Shown in pieces: positions 26,110 to 35,960 of a stretch of DNA of 64,000 nt (its first letter is position 1; every line of letters starts with the position of its first letter). This stretch comes from Planctomycetaceae bacterium. GTDB taxonomy: Bacteria; Planctomycetota; Planctomycetia; Planctomycetales; Planctomycetaceae. The DNA is taken from positions 83,428 to 147,427 of the forward strand of contig JABISG010000151.1 in the NCBI GenBank assembly GCA_018699955.1. The letters run 5' to 3'. The notes below the pieces were generated by a model. That model was not told where the DNA came from, ran no database searches, and saw only the letters and a program-made list of their open reading frames with translations. Position numbers and translations under genes: made by a program.

Positions 26110-27696
26110 CTAGCGCCGCTCGCTCACGGAGGGATCGATCGCAATGGCCTGCCGCAAGTCTTCGGCCGCCGCCGATATCTCACCGGCCGCTTTCCGTTCC
26201 TTCGAACGCAACAGGTACGCCAGAGCGACCTGCGCGTCGAAGCGCTTTGCCCGTTCGTAGTCGGCAATCGCTCGGTTGTGGTCGCTCAATCCGAGATAGG
26301 CATCGCCGCGCACCGAATAGATCTCTCGTTGTGTTGAGAGTTTGAGCGCATGCTCGCAGTCGTCAATTGCTTTTTGAAACTTGCCTTGTGCCAACCACGC
26401 CTTGGCTCGTCCGATGAGGGCATCGACCGATTCTGGTTCCAGTTGAAGCGCCTTGCTGAAATCGGAGATGGCGTTCTCCCATTGATCATCGTCCGCGTAA
26501 TGCTCGGCCCGCCGTTGGTAGCTCTGGGAATCTTTGGGTTGGCGGATGATCGCCTGATTGAGCGGTGCCAAATGTTGCAGCCACTCCGACTTTCGCCGCG
26601 ATGTTCGGGCCTCGTTGGGCCGATCCATTTCTGTCAACATTTCCGCGCGGATTCTGTGTAATTCAGCCACGTTCGGCGCCAATTCGATGGCGGTGTCGAT
26701 TTCGGTCATCGCTTTGGAAAACAGACCTGTCATCATGTATGCCGCCGCGAGGTTAACGTGCGGCTCACAGTTTTCAGAGTCGAGCGAAATCGCTTTGTTG
26801 AAATCGGCAATCGCCTTGGACGGTTGTTCGAGTCCTAAATAGGCAATTCCACGATTGTAGTAGGGACTCCATTTTCGCGGGGCCAATTCGGCGGCCTTCG
26901 TACACGAGGCGACAGCCTTCTCGCAATCGTGCAATCGTATATAAGCAAGCGCGCGATTGGCGTACGCCATCGAGTCCGTGTTGTCGAGTCGAATGGCAGC
27001 ATCGAAATCGGCCAGCGAGCCAGCGGCGTCACCGGTAAAGCACTTCAAACTGCCGCGCCCCAGCAGTGACTTGGCCATCTTCGGGTCGAGTTCAATGGCT
27101 CGCGTAAAGTCGGCCATGGCTTTCGCCGAACTGTTCGATTGAGAGTACGCGGTGCCACGTTTGTGGTAGGCGTCCGCGTCCTGGGGGGCAATTCGAATCG
27201 CCTCGTCGAGAGCTGCGATCGCTCCCTTGTCATCACCCAGTTCGAACAGGCACCGTCCTTGCAGCTTGTGTGCTTCCACGTCGGATGTGTCCAGACGAAT
27301 TGCAGCCTTCAGGTCGGCGTGAGCCGCTTGAAAGACCTGCCTTTCATGGCGACCCACTGCAGGTCCAACGTCAATGATCTCTGTATTCTTCAAGTTCAGT
27401 GTTGAGGAAACAAACTCACTGTGTCCGGCAGAGAACATGCGGGCCTGCGCCCGTTCCCGATGCGCGACAGCATTTTGACCATCGAGTTGGATCGCCTTGC
27501 TGAATGTCTCGATCGCGGCGTCGTACTTCTTCTTGTCGAAAAACCGCTTGCCTTCGGCGATGAGTTCATCGACTTTCGGTTCGGCGACGTGTGTAGCTGC
27601 GTTTGCTTCGTCCGCAGACACCTGCGGCTGCGATTCATCTCCCGAACCGCAGCCGAGTACACCCGCTAACAGCATGACAGGAATCAGCCGACGCAT
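26110..27696 (-). CDS. TPR-repeat lipoprotein, tandem copy 2
   Basis: A 528-residue paralogue of the previous gene (lipobox LAGVLGCGSG) with about a dozen TPR units, including KKKYDAAIETFSKAIQLD and KAMADFTRAIELDPKMAKSLLGR. Each copy is preceded by a similar stretch (CTCCTTTGAAAC near the start, CAGCTTGTAATT further off), so the duplication included the promoter region. The gap to copy 1 is 102 bases. Probably both are made from their own promoters. The function is not recognisable beyond protein binding. Confidence 0.85.
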   Translation of the reverse strand: MRRLIPVMLLAGVLGCGSGDESQPQVSADEANAATHVAEPKVDELIAEGKRFFDKKKYDAAIETFSKAIQLDGQNAVAHRERAQARMFSAGHSEFVSSTLNLKNTEIIDVGPAVGRHERQVFQAAHADLKAAIRLDTSDVEAHKLQGRCLFELGDDKGAIAALDEAIRIAPQDADAYHKRGTAYSQSNSSAKAMADFTRAIELDPKMAKSLLGRGSLKCFTGDAAGSLADFDAAIRLDNTDSMAYANRALAYIRLHDCEKAVASCTKAAELAPRKWSPYYNRGIAYLGLEQPSKAIADFNKAISLDSENCEPHVNLAAAYMMTGLFSKAMTEIDTAIELAPNVAELHRIRAEMLTEMDRPNEARTSRRKSEWLQHLAPLNQAIIRQPKDSQSYQRRAEHYADDDQWENAISDFSKALQLEPESVDALIGRAKAWLAQGKFQKAIDDCEHALKLSTQREIYSVRGDAYLGLSDHNRAIADYERAKRFDAQVALAYLLRSKERKAAGEISAAAEDLRQAIAIDPSVSERR

Positions 27697-27809
27697 GCTT
27701 CACTCCTTTGAAACACGGCGATTATCCAAGCGGGAAACGCGCGCAGCGATCCCGTTGGGCAGCTTGTAATTCCCACCTGAAATTGCGTCAACCCCGGTCC
27801 CGGCTGCGC

Positions 27810-28946
27810 CTACGTGATGTGCGCCCCTTGAGTCTCAACATACACCGCGTACAGCGAGGTGCTGCCGGTCATGAAGAGGCGGTTGCGTTTGGTGCCGCCG
27901 AAGCAGACGTTCGAGCAGATTTCCGGCAACAGAATCTGGCCGATGCGATCGCCGTCGGGGGCGAAGATGTGAACGCCATCGTAACCTTCGCCGACCCAAC
28001 CGGCCGAAGCCCAGATGTTGCCATCGACGTCGGCACGAATTCCGTCAGCGAAACCGGCAACCGTTTCGCCGTTCAATTCGAGCTCCATGCTGGTGAACAA
28101 TCGGCCGTTGGCAAGCTTCTTGCCGTCAACCACATCCCACACCTTGATGATTTCCTTCGCTTCGTCGTAATGCGAAGCGCCGGTGTCGGCAATGTACAGC
28201 TTCTTGTAATCGGGCGAGAAGCAGAGACCGTTCGGCTTGAACAGTTCGTCGGTCACCTTCGTCATCTTGCCGGTGCGGGCGTCGATGCGATACACGGCTT
28301 CCTTAATCTCCAGCGGTCCCTTGTTCCCTTCGTAATTCATCAGACTGCCGTAGCCGGGGTCGGTGAACCAGATCGCGCCATCATCGGGATGCACGACGGC
28401 ATCGTTGGGGGCGTTCAGCCGTTTGCCCTGCCAACCGTCGGCCAGCACACTGATCTTGCCGTTGTATTCGTAACGAACCACGCGGCGATTGCCATGCTCG
28501 CAGGAGATTTGGCGGCCACGAAAGTCGAACGTGTTGCCGTTGCTGTTGCCCGAGGGATTGCGGAACGTGCTGACGTGTCCGTCTTCTTCCTGCCACCGCA
28601 GTTGCACGTTGTTGGGAATGTCGCTCCACAGCAAGTAACGGCCCACACCGTTCCATGCCGGGCCTTCGGCCCACAACATTTTCTTGCTGTGATACAACCG
28701 CTGAATCGGTGTGTTGCCCAGCCTGTATTTCTTGAAGCGATCGTCGAGAATGACAAGGTCGGGATCGGGATAACGCACCGGCGCGGCGTTCGGCCCGTAG
28801 TCGCGACCAAACGCAACCGATGTTGCCGCCGTCGCCGCGGATGCCGCCGCCGCCAGAAACGATCGCCGACCGATCTTCGGCAGCGATGACGGTTTCTGCG
28901 TTTCACTGCCAGTCAATTCGGCACCGCTATCGATCAGTCCGCTCAT
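27810..28946 (-). CDS. SMP-30/gluconolactonase-type protein, Tat-exported
   Basis: A 378-residue protein. A twin-arginine signal (IGRRSFLAAAASAATAATSVAFG, residues about 26-48) is followed by a six-bladed SMP-30/gluconolactonase propeller. Typical segments are ILWAEGPAWNGVG-like (MLWAEGPAWNGVGRYLLWSD), NGLCFSPDYKKLYIADTG and FADGIRADVDGNIWASAG, which carry the metal-ligand Glu, Asn and Asp. It would open sugar lactones in the periplasm. It diverges from the PQQ-propeller gene and may share a pathway with it. Confidence 0.9.
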   Translation of the reverse strand: MSGLIDSGAELTGSETQKPSSLPKIGRRSFLAAAASAATAATSVAFGRDYGPNAAPVRYPDPDLVILDDRFKKYRLGNTPIQRLYHSKKMLWAEGPAWNGVGRYLLWSDIPNNVQLRWQEEDGHVSTFRNPSGNSNGNTFDFRGRQISCEHGNRRVVRYEYNGKISVLADGWQGKRLNAPNDAVVHPDDGAIWFTDPGYGSLMNYEGNKGPLEIKEAVYRIDARTGKMTKVTDELFKPNGLCFSPDYKKLYIADTGASHYDEAKEIIKVWDVVDGKKLANGRLFTSMELELNGETVAGFADGIRADVDGNIWASAGWVGEGYDGVHIFAPDGDRIGQILLPEICSNVCFGGTKRNRLFMTGSTSLYAVYVETQGAHIT

Positions 28947-29124
28947 GCTGTGTCTCCCGGTGTTGGTAGTTCTTTAATGAGTGCTCTTCGAGTGAAGTTC
29001 GAGGTCACCGAATTGTAACAACAACCGCCCGGGATCGCCCGCGCGGAGCTGCTTCGTTGTGAATCGTAAAGGAACGCTCCGCTTCGGAAAGCCTTCGCGT
29101 CGCGGCTAACCAGCATCTCAATAG

Positions 29125-29153
29125 TTGAATTGCGGTTGTCTCGATCTCATAAT
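29125..29153 (+). promoter_or_regulatory. Possible sigma-70-like promoter of the PQQ-propeller gene
   Basis: TTGAAT (29125-29130), a 17-base spacer, CATAAT (29148-29153). Four and five of six consensus bases. It lies 54 bases before ATG 29207. Confidence 0.5.
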
Positions 29154-29206
29154 CAAGTTTCGCCGTCGTTCAGTCATTGGGGAAAACAGCTTCAGGAATT
29201 CAAACC

Positions 29207-30637
29207 ATGAAATGCGCATTTGTTGCGATGATCCTCGCGGGGATTGTCACTGTTTCCGTCGGCGTTAATGCAGCGGAACCGTCGTCGTACTTTCGAGCCG
29301 ATCACGGTCGCGCTGCCAGCGACAACGCATCGTTGCCGACCGACTTTGCATCGAAGGCGAATCTGGCTTGGCAAACTCCGCTCGCTCCAGGCAACTCGAC
29401 GCCCTGTGTTTCCGGCAACTCGATTTTTCTGACCACCTGGCAGAAAGAGTCGAAGGAACTGGCAACCGTTGCGCTCGACCGCAAGACGGGTAAGCTCCGC
29501 TGGAAACGCGTCGTGCCGACAACAGAAATCGAGGACTTTCATACCGCCGGCAGTCCCGCGTCGGCAACGTCCGCCAGCGACGGGAGACGCGTCTACTCAT
29601 TCTTCGGCAGCTACGGCCTGTTGTGTTACAACTTCGAGGGCAAGTTGTTGTGGGAACATCGGCTCGGCCCGTTTCAGGATGAGTTCGGTGCGAGCAGTTC
29701 CCCCGTGCTGGTTGACGGCAAAGTGATTCTCGTCGAAGACCACGACATCGACAGCTACCTCATCGCCATCGACAAGTTGACCGGCAAACAGGTCTGGAAA
29801 ACGTCGCGCGCGGGATCGACGCGCAGTTACGCGACGCCGATTGTGGTCGAGACGAAATCGGGCGGCAAACAGTTGATCGTCGCCGGCTCACTGCAAATTA
29901 CCGGTTACAACATCGAAACCGGTAAACGCATCTGGTGGATGAACGGCCTGTCGCGACTCGTCGATCCGACGCCGGTCTTCGCCAACGGCCTGTTGTACAT
30001 CGCCACCCAGACGACGGGCGGCGATCAGTCGGAACGCATCTCGATGGGGCCGTTTCCGGATGCCCTCAAAGCGTACGACAAGAACGGCGACAGCAAAGTC
30101 GGCAAGAATGAACTGCCCGCGGGCGACATCCTCACCCGCTTCTTCCGTATCGATCTGGATCAGGACCAGAAACTCGACCGCGACGAGTGGGACAAGCACG
30201 CCCGCGTTTTCAAGCAGGCACGAAACGCAGCATTGGCGGTCGATCCCAACGGCAAAGGCGATGTGAGCGACACGCACGTCAAATGGGTCTACCGACGCAG
30301 CCTGCCGACGGTTCCCAGTTCGGTCGTCTATCGCGGTGTGATGTACATGGTCAAAGACGGCGGCATCATCACCAGCCTTGATGCAAGCAACGGCCAGATG
30401 CTTCATCAAGCGCGTGCCGTCGGCCGCGGCAACTATTACGCCTCACTGGTGGCAGGCGACGGCAAAGTCTACCTCGCCAGCGAACGCGGCGTCATCACCG
30501 TCCTCAAAGCCGGCACCCGCTTTGAAACACTCGCATCCCATGACTTCGCCGAACGAATGATGGCCACACCGGTGATCGCCGGCGGGAAAATGTATGTACG
30601 CACGGACGCGGGGTTATATGTATTTGGCGTGCGATAA
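29207..30637 (+). CDS. PQQ-type beta-propeller protein with an EF-hand pair
   Basis: A 476-residue exported protein (signal peptide to about AAEPSS). Repeated W-docking blades are visible, such as TVALDRKTGKLRWKRV, YLIAIDKLTGKQVWKT and LQITGYNIETGKRIWWM. Inserted at about 285-325 are two EF-hand-like loops, YDKNGDSKVGKNEL and IDLDQDQKLDRDEW, with Asp/Asn at calcium positions. AGGAA precedes ATG 29207. No catalytic residues of quinoprotein alcohol dehydrogenases are seen, so it may be a binding or structural propeller. A similar propeller without the insert follows at 30672. Confidence 0.87.
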   Translation: MKCAFVAMILAGIVTVSVGVNAAEPSSYFRADHGRAASDNASLPTDFASKANLAWQTPLAPGNSTPCVSGNSIFLTTWQKESKELATVALDRKTGKLRWKRVVPTTEIEDFHTAGSPASATSASDGRRVYSFFGSYGLLCYNFEGKLLWEHRLGPFQDEFGASSSPVLVDGKVILVEDHDIDSYLIAIDKLTGKQVWKTSRAGSTRSYATPIVVETKSGGKQLIVAGSLQITGYNIETGKRIWWMNGLSRLVDPTPVFANGLLYIATQTTGGDQSERISMGPFPDALKAYDKNGDSKVGKNELPAGDILTRFFRIDLDQDQKLDRDEWDKHARVFKQARNAALAVDPNGKGDVSDTHVKWVYRRSLPTVPSSVVYRGVMYMVKDGGIITSLDASNGQMLHQARAVGRGNYYASLVAGDGKVYLASERGVITVLKAGTRFETLASHDFAERMMATPVIAGGKMYVRTDAGLYVFGVR

Positions 30638-30671
30638 TCGCACATGTGTTTTGTGACTCCGAAGTGATCGT

Positions 30672-32108
30672 ATGAAGCCATTCAACGCGATGGCGTTTGA
30701 AAAGAAAGAGATGGGAGTCATGTTGAAACATGAGTTGCAGGCGGCGCAAGATCCGTTGTGCCGATTTATCGGGAGCAAGCGAGCATTTCTCGTCGTTCTG
30801 CTGCTGGCAATCGCGACAGCCGGCCAAAGCCTTGCGGCAGGCGCCGTCGATTCGGAATGGGCGCACCAGTGGCCGCAGTGGCGTGGGCCTTCGGCTGATG
30901 GAATCGCGGCGCATGCGCGTCCGCCGATTCACTGGAGCAAGACGGAGAACATCCGCTGGAAGCAACCGCTTCCTGGCGAAGGCAGTGCGACGCCGATTGT
31001 GTGGCAAGATCAAATCTTCGTCGTTGCGGCGGTGAAGACGGATCGGATTGCGAAGAATCCGCCCAAAGCCGACGCGCGAGCGAAAACCAATCCGCCCGCG
31101 AATATTTACGAGTACGTCGTACTCAGTCTGGATCGCAAAACGGGCAAAGAACGCTGGCGGCGGGTGGCGTGTGAGGACGCGCCGCATGAGGGCCGTCACC
31201 CGGCCAACAGCTTTGCTTCGTCCTCACCCATGACCGATGGCAAGCGACTTTACGTATCGTTTGGTTCGCGCGGCATTTTCTGTTTCGACCTGACCGGGCG
31301 GCAACTATGGCAGCGCGATTTGGGCGACATGCGAACGCGTTACGGTTGGGGTGAAGGGACCTCGCCCGTCGTGCATGGCGATTCGTTGATCATCAACTGG
31401 GATCACGAAGATCAGTCGTTCATCGAAGTGCTGAACGCTAAAACGGGAAAGACGCGGTGGAAGGCCGACCGCGATGAACCGACAACTTGGGCCACACCGC
31501 TAGTCGTCGTTCACAAGGGCCGCACACAGGTCATTGTCAACGGGACGAATCGCGTTCGTAGTTACGATCTGGAAACGGGGGAAGTCATCTGGCAATGCGG
31601 CGGGCAAACGGTCAATGCCATTCCCTCGCCGTTAGCGGCTGAAGGAGTCGTCTACGTTATGAGCGGCTACCGCAGCGCGGCGGCCGTGGCCGTGTCGTTG
31701 GACGCGAGGGGCGATCTTGGTGATGGTGCTACCGCGATCAAATGGCGATACGGTCGCGGCACGCCCTATGTCCCTTCACCGATATTGCTCGAGGATCAAC
31801 TCTATTTCACACGCCGCAATTCAGCGGTTATATCGTCGTTGAACATCGCGACCGGCAAACCGATCTTCACCGAGACCCGGTTGCCTGCGCTTTCGAGCAT
31901 TTACGCATCACCCGTTTCCGCCCAAGGCCGCATTTACCTCGTCGGCCGCGATGGCACGACGCTAGTGATCCAACACGGCCCAAAACTCAAAGTGCTGGCA
32001 ACAAATCGGCTCGACGACGCAATTGATGCATCACCCGTGCTGGTCGGCAAACAACTGTTCCTACGCAGCGCCCGCCATCTGTATTGCATTGAGGAAACGG
32101 ATAAATAG
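30672..32108 (+). CDS. PQQ-type beta-propeller protein
   Basis: A 478-residue exported propeller protein; a hydrophobic signal (AFLVVLLLAIATAGQSLAAG) lies at about 38-57 behind a long N-terminus. Blades are clear in YVVLSLDRKTGKERWRRV, IEVLNAKTGKTRWKADRDE and VRSYDLETGEVIWQCGGQ. The start is uncertain: ATG 30672 or ATG 30720, 48 bases later. The gene is 34 bases after the previous propeller gene and probably in the same transcript. Function inferred as a periplasmic propeller; no cofactor is proven. Confidence 0.85.
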   Translation: MKPFNAMAFEKKEMGVMLKHELQAAQDPLCRFIGSKRAFLVVLLLAIATAGQSLAAGAVDSEWAHQWPQWRGPSADGIAAHARPPIHWSKTENIRWKQPLPGEGSATPIVWQDQIFVVAAVKTDRIAKNPPKADARAKTNPPANIYEYVVLSLDRKTGKERWRRVACEDAPHEGRHPANSFASSSPMTDGKRLYVSFGSRGIFCFDLTGRQLWQRDLGDMRTRYGWGEGTSPVVHGDSLIINWDHEDQSFIEVLNAKTGKTRWKADRDEPTTWATPLVVVHKGRTQVIVNGTNRVRSYDLETGEVIWQCGGQTVNAIPSPLAAEGVVYVMSGYRSAAAVAVSLDARGDLGDGATAIKWRYGRGTPYVPSPILLEDQLYFTRRNSAVISSLNIATGKPIFTETRLPALSSIYASPVSAQGRIYLVGRDGTTLVIQHGPKLKVLATNRLDDAIDASPVLVGKQLFLRSARHLYCIEETDK

Positions 32109-32150
32109 GATTCGACATCAGAACCGAAGCAGCCCGCTCGCGGAAAACGT

Positions 32151-32177
32151 ATCCGTGAAATCCGTGTAATCCGTGGT
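32151..32177. repeat. Three tandem 9-mers (ATCCGTG type)
   Basis: ATCCGTGAA, ATCCGTGTA and ATCCGTGGT follow one another in the gap before the ABC-F gene. Similar phrases recur degenerately at 35961-36030 and 36050-36080. Probably a dispersed intergenic repeat. Confidence 0.6.
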
Positions 32178-32391
32178 TAAAATCAATCCAGGATGCACGC
32201 AAAAATGCGTCAGGTCGCGCGTCTTCGACTTCCCCGATGCCCCGTCAGTCTTTACGATTGATCGCTTGTTTTCGGAATCACCCCGGCGCGGCCGGAATTC
32301 CCCGCGGGCTGTACGCAACGACCCCAATTCCAGAGAGTTTTCAACGACCGAATGTACTTCGGTCAATTGTCACACGAGGAGCAGAGTTCGG

Positions 32392-34176
32392 ATGGCGGTG
32401 CTGTTAGAGATCAAGAACGTTCACAAGAGTTACGGCGACCAGGTGCTGTTGGATGGTGCTGAAGCCACGTTGATTGACGATGTGAAAGTCGGATTCGTCG
32501 GCCGCAACGGGGCGGGAAAATCGACGCTGCTAAGAATTCTGCTAGGCGAAGAGGAAGTTGATAGCGGCGAGGTGACGTTGCATCCGCGTCTGAAACTCGG
32601 CTATTTACGGCAGCATGATCCGTTTCAGCCGGGCGAGACGGCCATCGAGTTCTTGATGCGCGACAGCGGCCAACCCGATTGGAAATGCGGCGAAGTGGCC
32701 GGCGAGTTCGAGATCAAAGGGGATTCGCTCGAAGGCCCGCTCAGTGAGTTATCCGGCGGTTGGCAGACCCGCGTCAAACTTGCGGCGCTGCTGCTGCACG
32801 AACCGAACCTGCTGCTGCTCGATGAACCGACCAACTTTCTCGACCTGCGAACCCAGATTCTGCTGGAACACTTTCTGCGGCATTACAAAAAGGCCTGCCT
32901 GATCGTTTCGCATGATCGGGAATTCCTCAACGCAACCTGTGGCCACACTCTCGATCTCTCGCGTGGCAAACTGACAATGTATCCGGGGCCGATCAACGCC
33001 TACCTCGAGATGGTTGCCGAACAGCGCATACGCGATGAGAAGACCAACGAGTCCGTCATCTCAAAACAGAAGCAACTTCAAAGATTTATCGACAAGAACC
33101 GTGCCAACGCGAACACGGCCTCGCAAGCGCGGTCGAAAGCCAAGCAACTCGGACGTCTGCAAACCACCGACATCGCCAGCGACGAGCCGACGGCATTTAT
33201 CCGCACACCGATTGTTGAACCTCGCAAGGGACCGGCCGTCCGCTGTCAGGGACTTTCGATCGGTTATCCCGATCACACAGTCGCCACCGGAATCGATCTC
33301 GAAATTGAATACGGCGAGCGCGCCGTCATTGTCGGTGACAACGGGCAGGGCAAAACGACGTTTCTGCGATCGGTGGTCGATTCGTTGAAGCCGTTGGCTG
33401 GAAATGTTCGCTGGGGATACCACTGCGACATCGGCGTTTACGCACAGCATGTCTACACCACCCTGCCGCCGGAACTCTCGGTGAAGGATTACCTGGACTA
33501 CACCGCCTTGCCCGGCACCACACTTCAAGCGATTCTGCGAACGGCCGGTTCGATGTTGTTTCGCGGGCAGGCGGTCAACAAGAAAATTGCCGTGCTGTCC
33601 GGCGGTGAACGCGCGCGGCTTTGTATGGCCGGGCTGTTATTGGGTGAACACAATGTGCTGATCCTCGACGAACCGGGCAACCACCTGGACGTCGATACCA
33701 TCGAAGCGCTGGCGACGGCGTTGGTCAATTACAAAGGCACGGTTATCTTCACCAGCCACGACCGGCACTTCATGAAACGCGTGGCCACCTGTGTCATCGA
33801 GGTCCGCGACGGCCAGGTACGAAACTACGGCGGCAACTACGACGCCTACATCTATTCGGTCAATAAAGAAATCGACGACGGCGAGCGCGCACGTAACGCC
33901 GCCATGTCGAAACCTCTCCCCGGAAAGCAGGCGAAGCCGGTCAAAAGAGTCGCGCGACGCGACGAACGCAAGGTCCGCAAAGAAGTTTCCAAAACCCAGA
34001 AAGCCGTCGCGCGGCTGGACAAGGAAAAGACCGCGCTCAGCCAGCAATTACTCACCGAAACCGATCCCGCCGAAGCGCTACGTCTGCACGAAGAAGTCAC
34101 CCGGCTGACAACCGAACTCGCCGAAGCCGAACAACGCTGGTTTGAACTGCAGGAAGAGCTGGAATCGGCGTTTTGA
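32392..34176 (+). CDS. ABC-F family ATPase (Uup/EttA-like)
   Basis: A 594-residue protein with two ABC domains and no membrane part. Domain 1: Walker A GRNGAGKST, signature LSGGW, Walker B LLLLDEPTNFLDL. The ABC-F linker is LFTMYPG-like (KLTMYPGPINAYLEM). Domain 2: Walker A GDNGQGKTT, signature LSGGERARLCMAG, Walker B LILDEPGNHLDV. The C-terminus is a basic coiled coil (about 520-594) as in Uup. Such proteins act on ribosomes or in DNA transactions. The open frame begins at 32173, but GAGGAG before ATG 32392 marks the start. Confidence 0.93.
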   Translation: MAVLLEIKNVHKSYGDQVLLDGAEATLIDDVKVGFVGRNGAGKSTLLRILLGEEEVDSGEVTLHPRLKLGYLRQHDPFQPGETAIEFLMRDSGQPDWKCGEVAGEFEIKGDSLEGPLSELSGGWQTRVKLAALLLHEPNLLLLDEPTNFLDLRTQILLEHFLRHYKKACLIVSHDREFLNATCGHTLDLSRGKLTMYPGPINAYLEMVAEQRIRDEKTNESVISKQKQLQRFIDKNRANANTASQARSKAKQLGRLQTTDIASDEPTAFIRTPIVEPRKGPAVRCQGLSIGYPDHTVATGIDLEIEYGERAVIVGDNGQGKTTFLRSVVDSLKPLAGNVRWGYHCDIGVYAQHVYTTLPPELSVKDYLDYTALPGTTLQAILRTAGSMLFRGQAVNKKIAVLSGGERARLCMAGLLLGEHNVLILDEPGNHLDVDTIEALATALVNYKGTVIFTSHDRHFMKRVATCVIEVRDGQVRNYGGNYDAYIYSVNKEIDDGERARNAAMSKPLPGKQAKPVKRVARRDERKVRKEVSKTQKAVARLDKEKTALSQQLLTETDPAEALRLHEEVTRLTTELAEAEQRWFELQEELESAF

Positions 34177-34186
34177 GTGACGCGTT

Positions 34187-34333
34187 GGGTGCCGGGGCTG
34201 GAGTCTTTACGAAGCCCTGGTTTTCGTTCTGCATCAAAGATTCCGGGGCTTCCCTTCGGTCCAGCCCCGGCCACCCGCCGTTCTGAACCCGTTCGAAGTT
34301 CTTGTCTACGCAAAGCCGCTTCTTTGCGTAGAC
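34187..34333. repeat. Two inverted repeats after the ABC-F gene
   Basis: An outer pair, GGGTGCCGGGGCTGGA near 34187 and TCCAGCCCCGGCCACCC near 34261, brackets about 60 bases. It is followed by a perfect 12-base hairpin, GTCTACGCAAAG / CTTTGCGTAGAC (34304-34315 and 34322-34333). No T-run is present. Likely dispersed repeats, possibly folding the 3' end of the transcript. Confidence 0.7.
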
Positions 34334-34438
34334 GGCCGCTTTGCGTTAAAAATGGATGCATCCAATTCATCGAACGAAACACCGCCGTGCAGAATGAATC
34401 GCGGCCAACTGTTCCAATAAGACGTCAGACTCCCCGCC

Positions 34439-35773
34439 ATGCACAAACACGCCGTCCTCATGTCTGTCCCCGCGCTGCGTCAGCAGGATCTTGCTTCGAT
34501 GCCGCGGCTGTCTTCGCTGGCCGACGGCGGTGGTGTCACGCCGTTGGCGGCTTCGTTTCCGCCTGTCACCTGTCCGGCACAAGTGAATCTCACGACGGGA
34601 GTCGGGCCAGAACGACATGGCGTGATCGCTAACGGTTTCTACTGGCGAGACCGGGGCGAAGTCGAAATGTGGACGGCTTGGAACGAAGTCGTCGAGGTTC
34701 CGCAAATCTGGGATCGGTTGCACGAACACGACAGTTCAATCACATCGGTGGTTTGGTTCCCGCTGCTGAGCAAAGGCTGCGGTGCCGACAGCATTTGCAC
34801 GCCGGCGCCGATTCACAATCCGGACGGCTCGGAGTCGTTGTGGTGTTACACTCAGCCGACGGAAATGTACGGCGACCTGCGTGACGCGCTGGGACATTTT
34901 CCGTTGATGAACTTCTGGGGGCCGTTGTCGAGTATCAAATCGACCGACTGGATCGTCGATTCGGCCGTCATTGCCGCGGGTGAGTTTCAGCCGCGGTTCA
35001 CGTTTATCTATTTGCCCCACCTCGATTATGCCGCCCAGAAATACGGCCCCGATAGCGAGCAGGCCATCGCTGCGCTTGGCGAACTCGATGCGGCGATCGG
35101 TCGGCTCATCGATGGTTACAACGAAGCGGGTTTGACCGACACGTTATGGCTGGCGGCCAGCGAATACGTTATCACAGCGGTTGATGGTGCGGCGTTTCCC
35201 AACCGCGTGCTGCGTGAAGCCGGCATGCTTGCGCTGCGCGAGGACGAGGGGCGGGAACATCTCGTGCCGGGCGAGTGCCGAGCCTGGGCGCTGGTCGATC
35301 ACCAGTTTGCCCACCTGTTTGTGCGCGACGAAGCCGACGTTGAAATTGTTGCCGAACTCTTTCGCAACGATGCCAACGTTTCGCAGGCTTTGGTCGGCAG
35401 CGAACGGCAACAGGTGGGGTTGGATCATCCCCGCGCCGGCGACATCGTGCTGATTTCCCAGCCCGATAAATGGTTCGCCTACTACTGGTGGCTGGACGAT
35501 GCCAAAGCCCCGCCGTTTGCGCGGACGGTCGATATTCACCAGAAACCGGGTTACGATCCGGTCGAGATGTTCATCGACATGCCCGCGAAAACAACGCCGC
35601 TCGATACATCGCTGGTGAAAGGATCGCACGGCTACCCCGCCGACAACCCCGAGCGAATCGGAGTTCTGATTTCATCCGACAACTCAGTGCTGCCGGCCAA
35701 CCCGATACAAGACGTGGAAGTGGCCGAACTGGTCCTGCGAAACTTTGGTGTTGAGTTGAAGAATGAACAATAA
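34439..35773 (+). CDS. Alkaline-phosphatase-fold phosphodiesterase-like protein
   Basis: A 444-residue protein of the type I phosphodiesterase/nucleotide pyrophosphatase superfamily. Recognisable parts are FPPVTCPAQVNLTTG with the nucleophile Thr, PERHGVIANGFYW, IYLPHLDYAAQKYG and GSHGYPADNPERIGVLI. The site that normally reads SDHG reads SEYVIT (about residue 240), replacing the Asp-His metal pair with Glu-Tyr. It has no signal peptide and looks cytoplasmic. It may be a variant or weakly active phosphodiesterase; substrate unknown. The start ATG 34439 has no strong leader. Confidence 0.8.
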   Translation: MHKHAVLMSVPALRQQDLASMPRLSSLADGGGVTPLAASFPPVTCPAQVNLTTGVGPERHGVIANGFYWRDRGEVEMWTAWNEVVEVPQIWDRLHEHDSSITSVVWFPLLSKGCGADSICTPAPIHNPDGSESLWCYTQPTEMYGDLRDALGHFPLMNFWGPLSSIKSTDWIVDSAVIAAGEFQPRFTFIYLPHLDYAAQKYGPDSEQAIAALGELDAAIGRLIDGYNEAGLTDTLWLAASEYVITAVDGAAFPNRVLREAGMLALREDEGREHLVPGECRAWALVDHQFAHLFVRDEADVEIVAELFRNDANVSQALVGSERQQVGLDHPRAGDIVLISQPDKWFAYYWWLDDAKAPPFARTVDIHQKPGYDPVEMFIDMPAKTTPLDTSLVKGSHGYPADNPERIGVLISSDNSVLPANPIQDVEVAELVLRNFGVELKNEQ

Positions 35774-35960
35774 AGAAACCAGGAAACTAGGAGAAAGCAG
35801 TCGATTAGTGTTCCCGAGTTCGATCGACCCGAGTTTCCCGGATTCGCGTCGTCTCCTTTTTCGTTTTTTCAACTACTGAAAAGTTCTTCAAAAAACAGCA
35901 AACAGTTTTTCTCCTGCCTTCCTGGTTTCCTGATAGAATCGTTCATCGTCCGGTTTTGTT

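Noticed and set aside
27708..28889. 393-codon plus-strand frame antisense to the SMP-30 gene
   Set aside because: The opposite strand encodes a Tat-exported propeller with conserved motifs.
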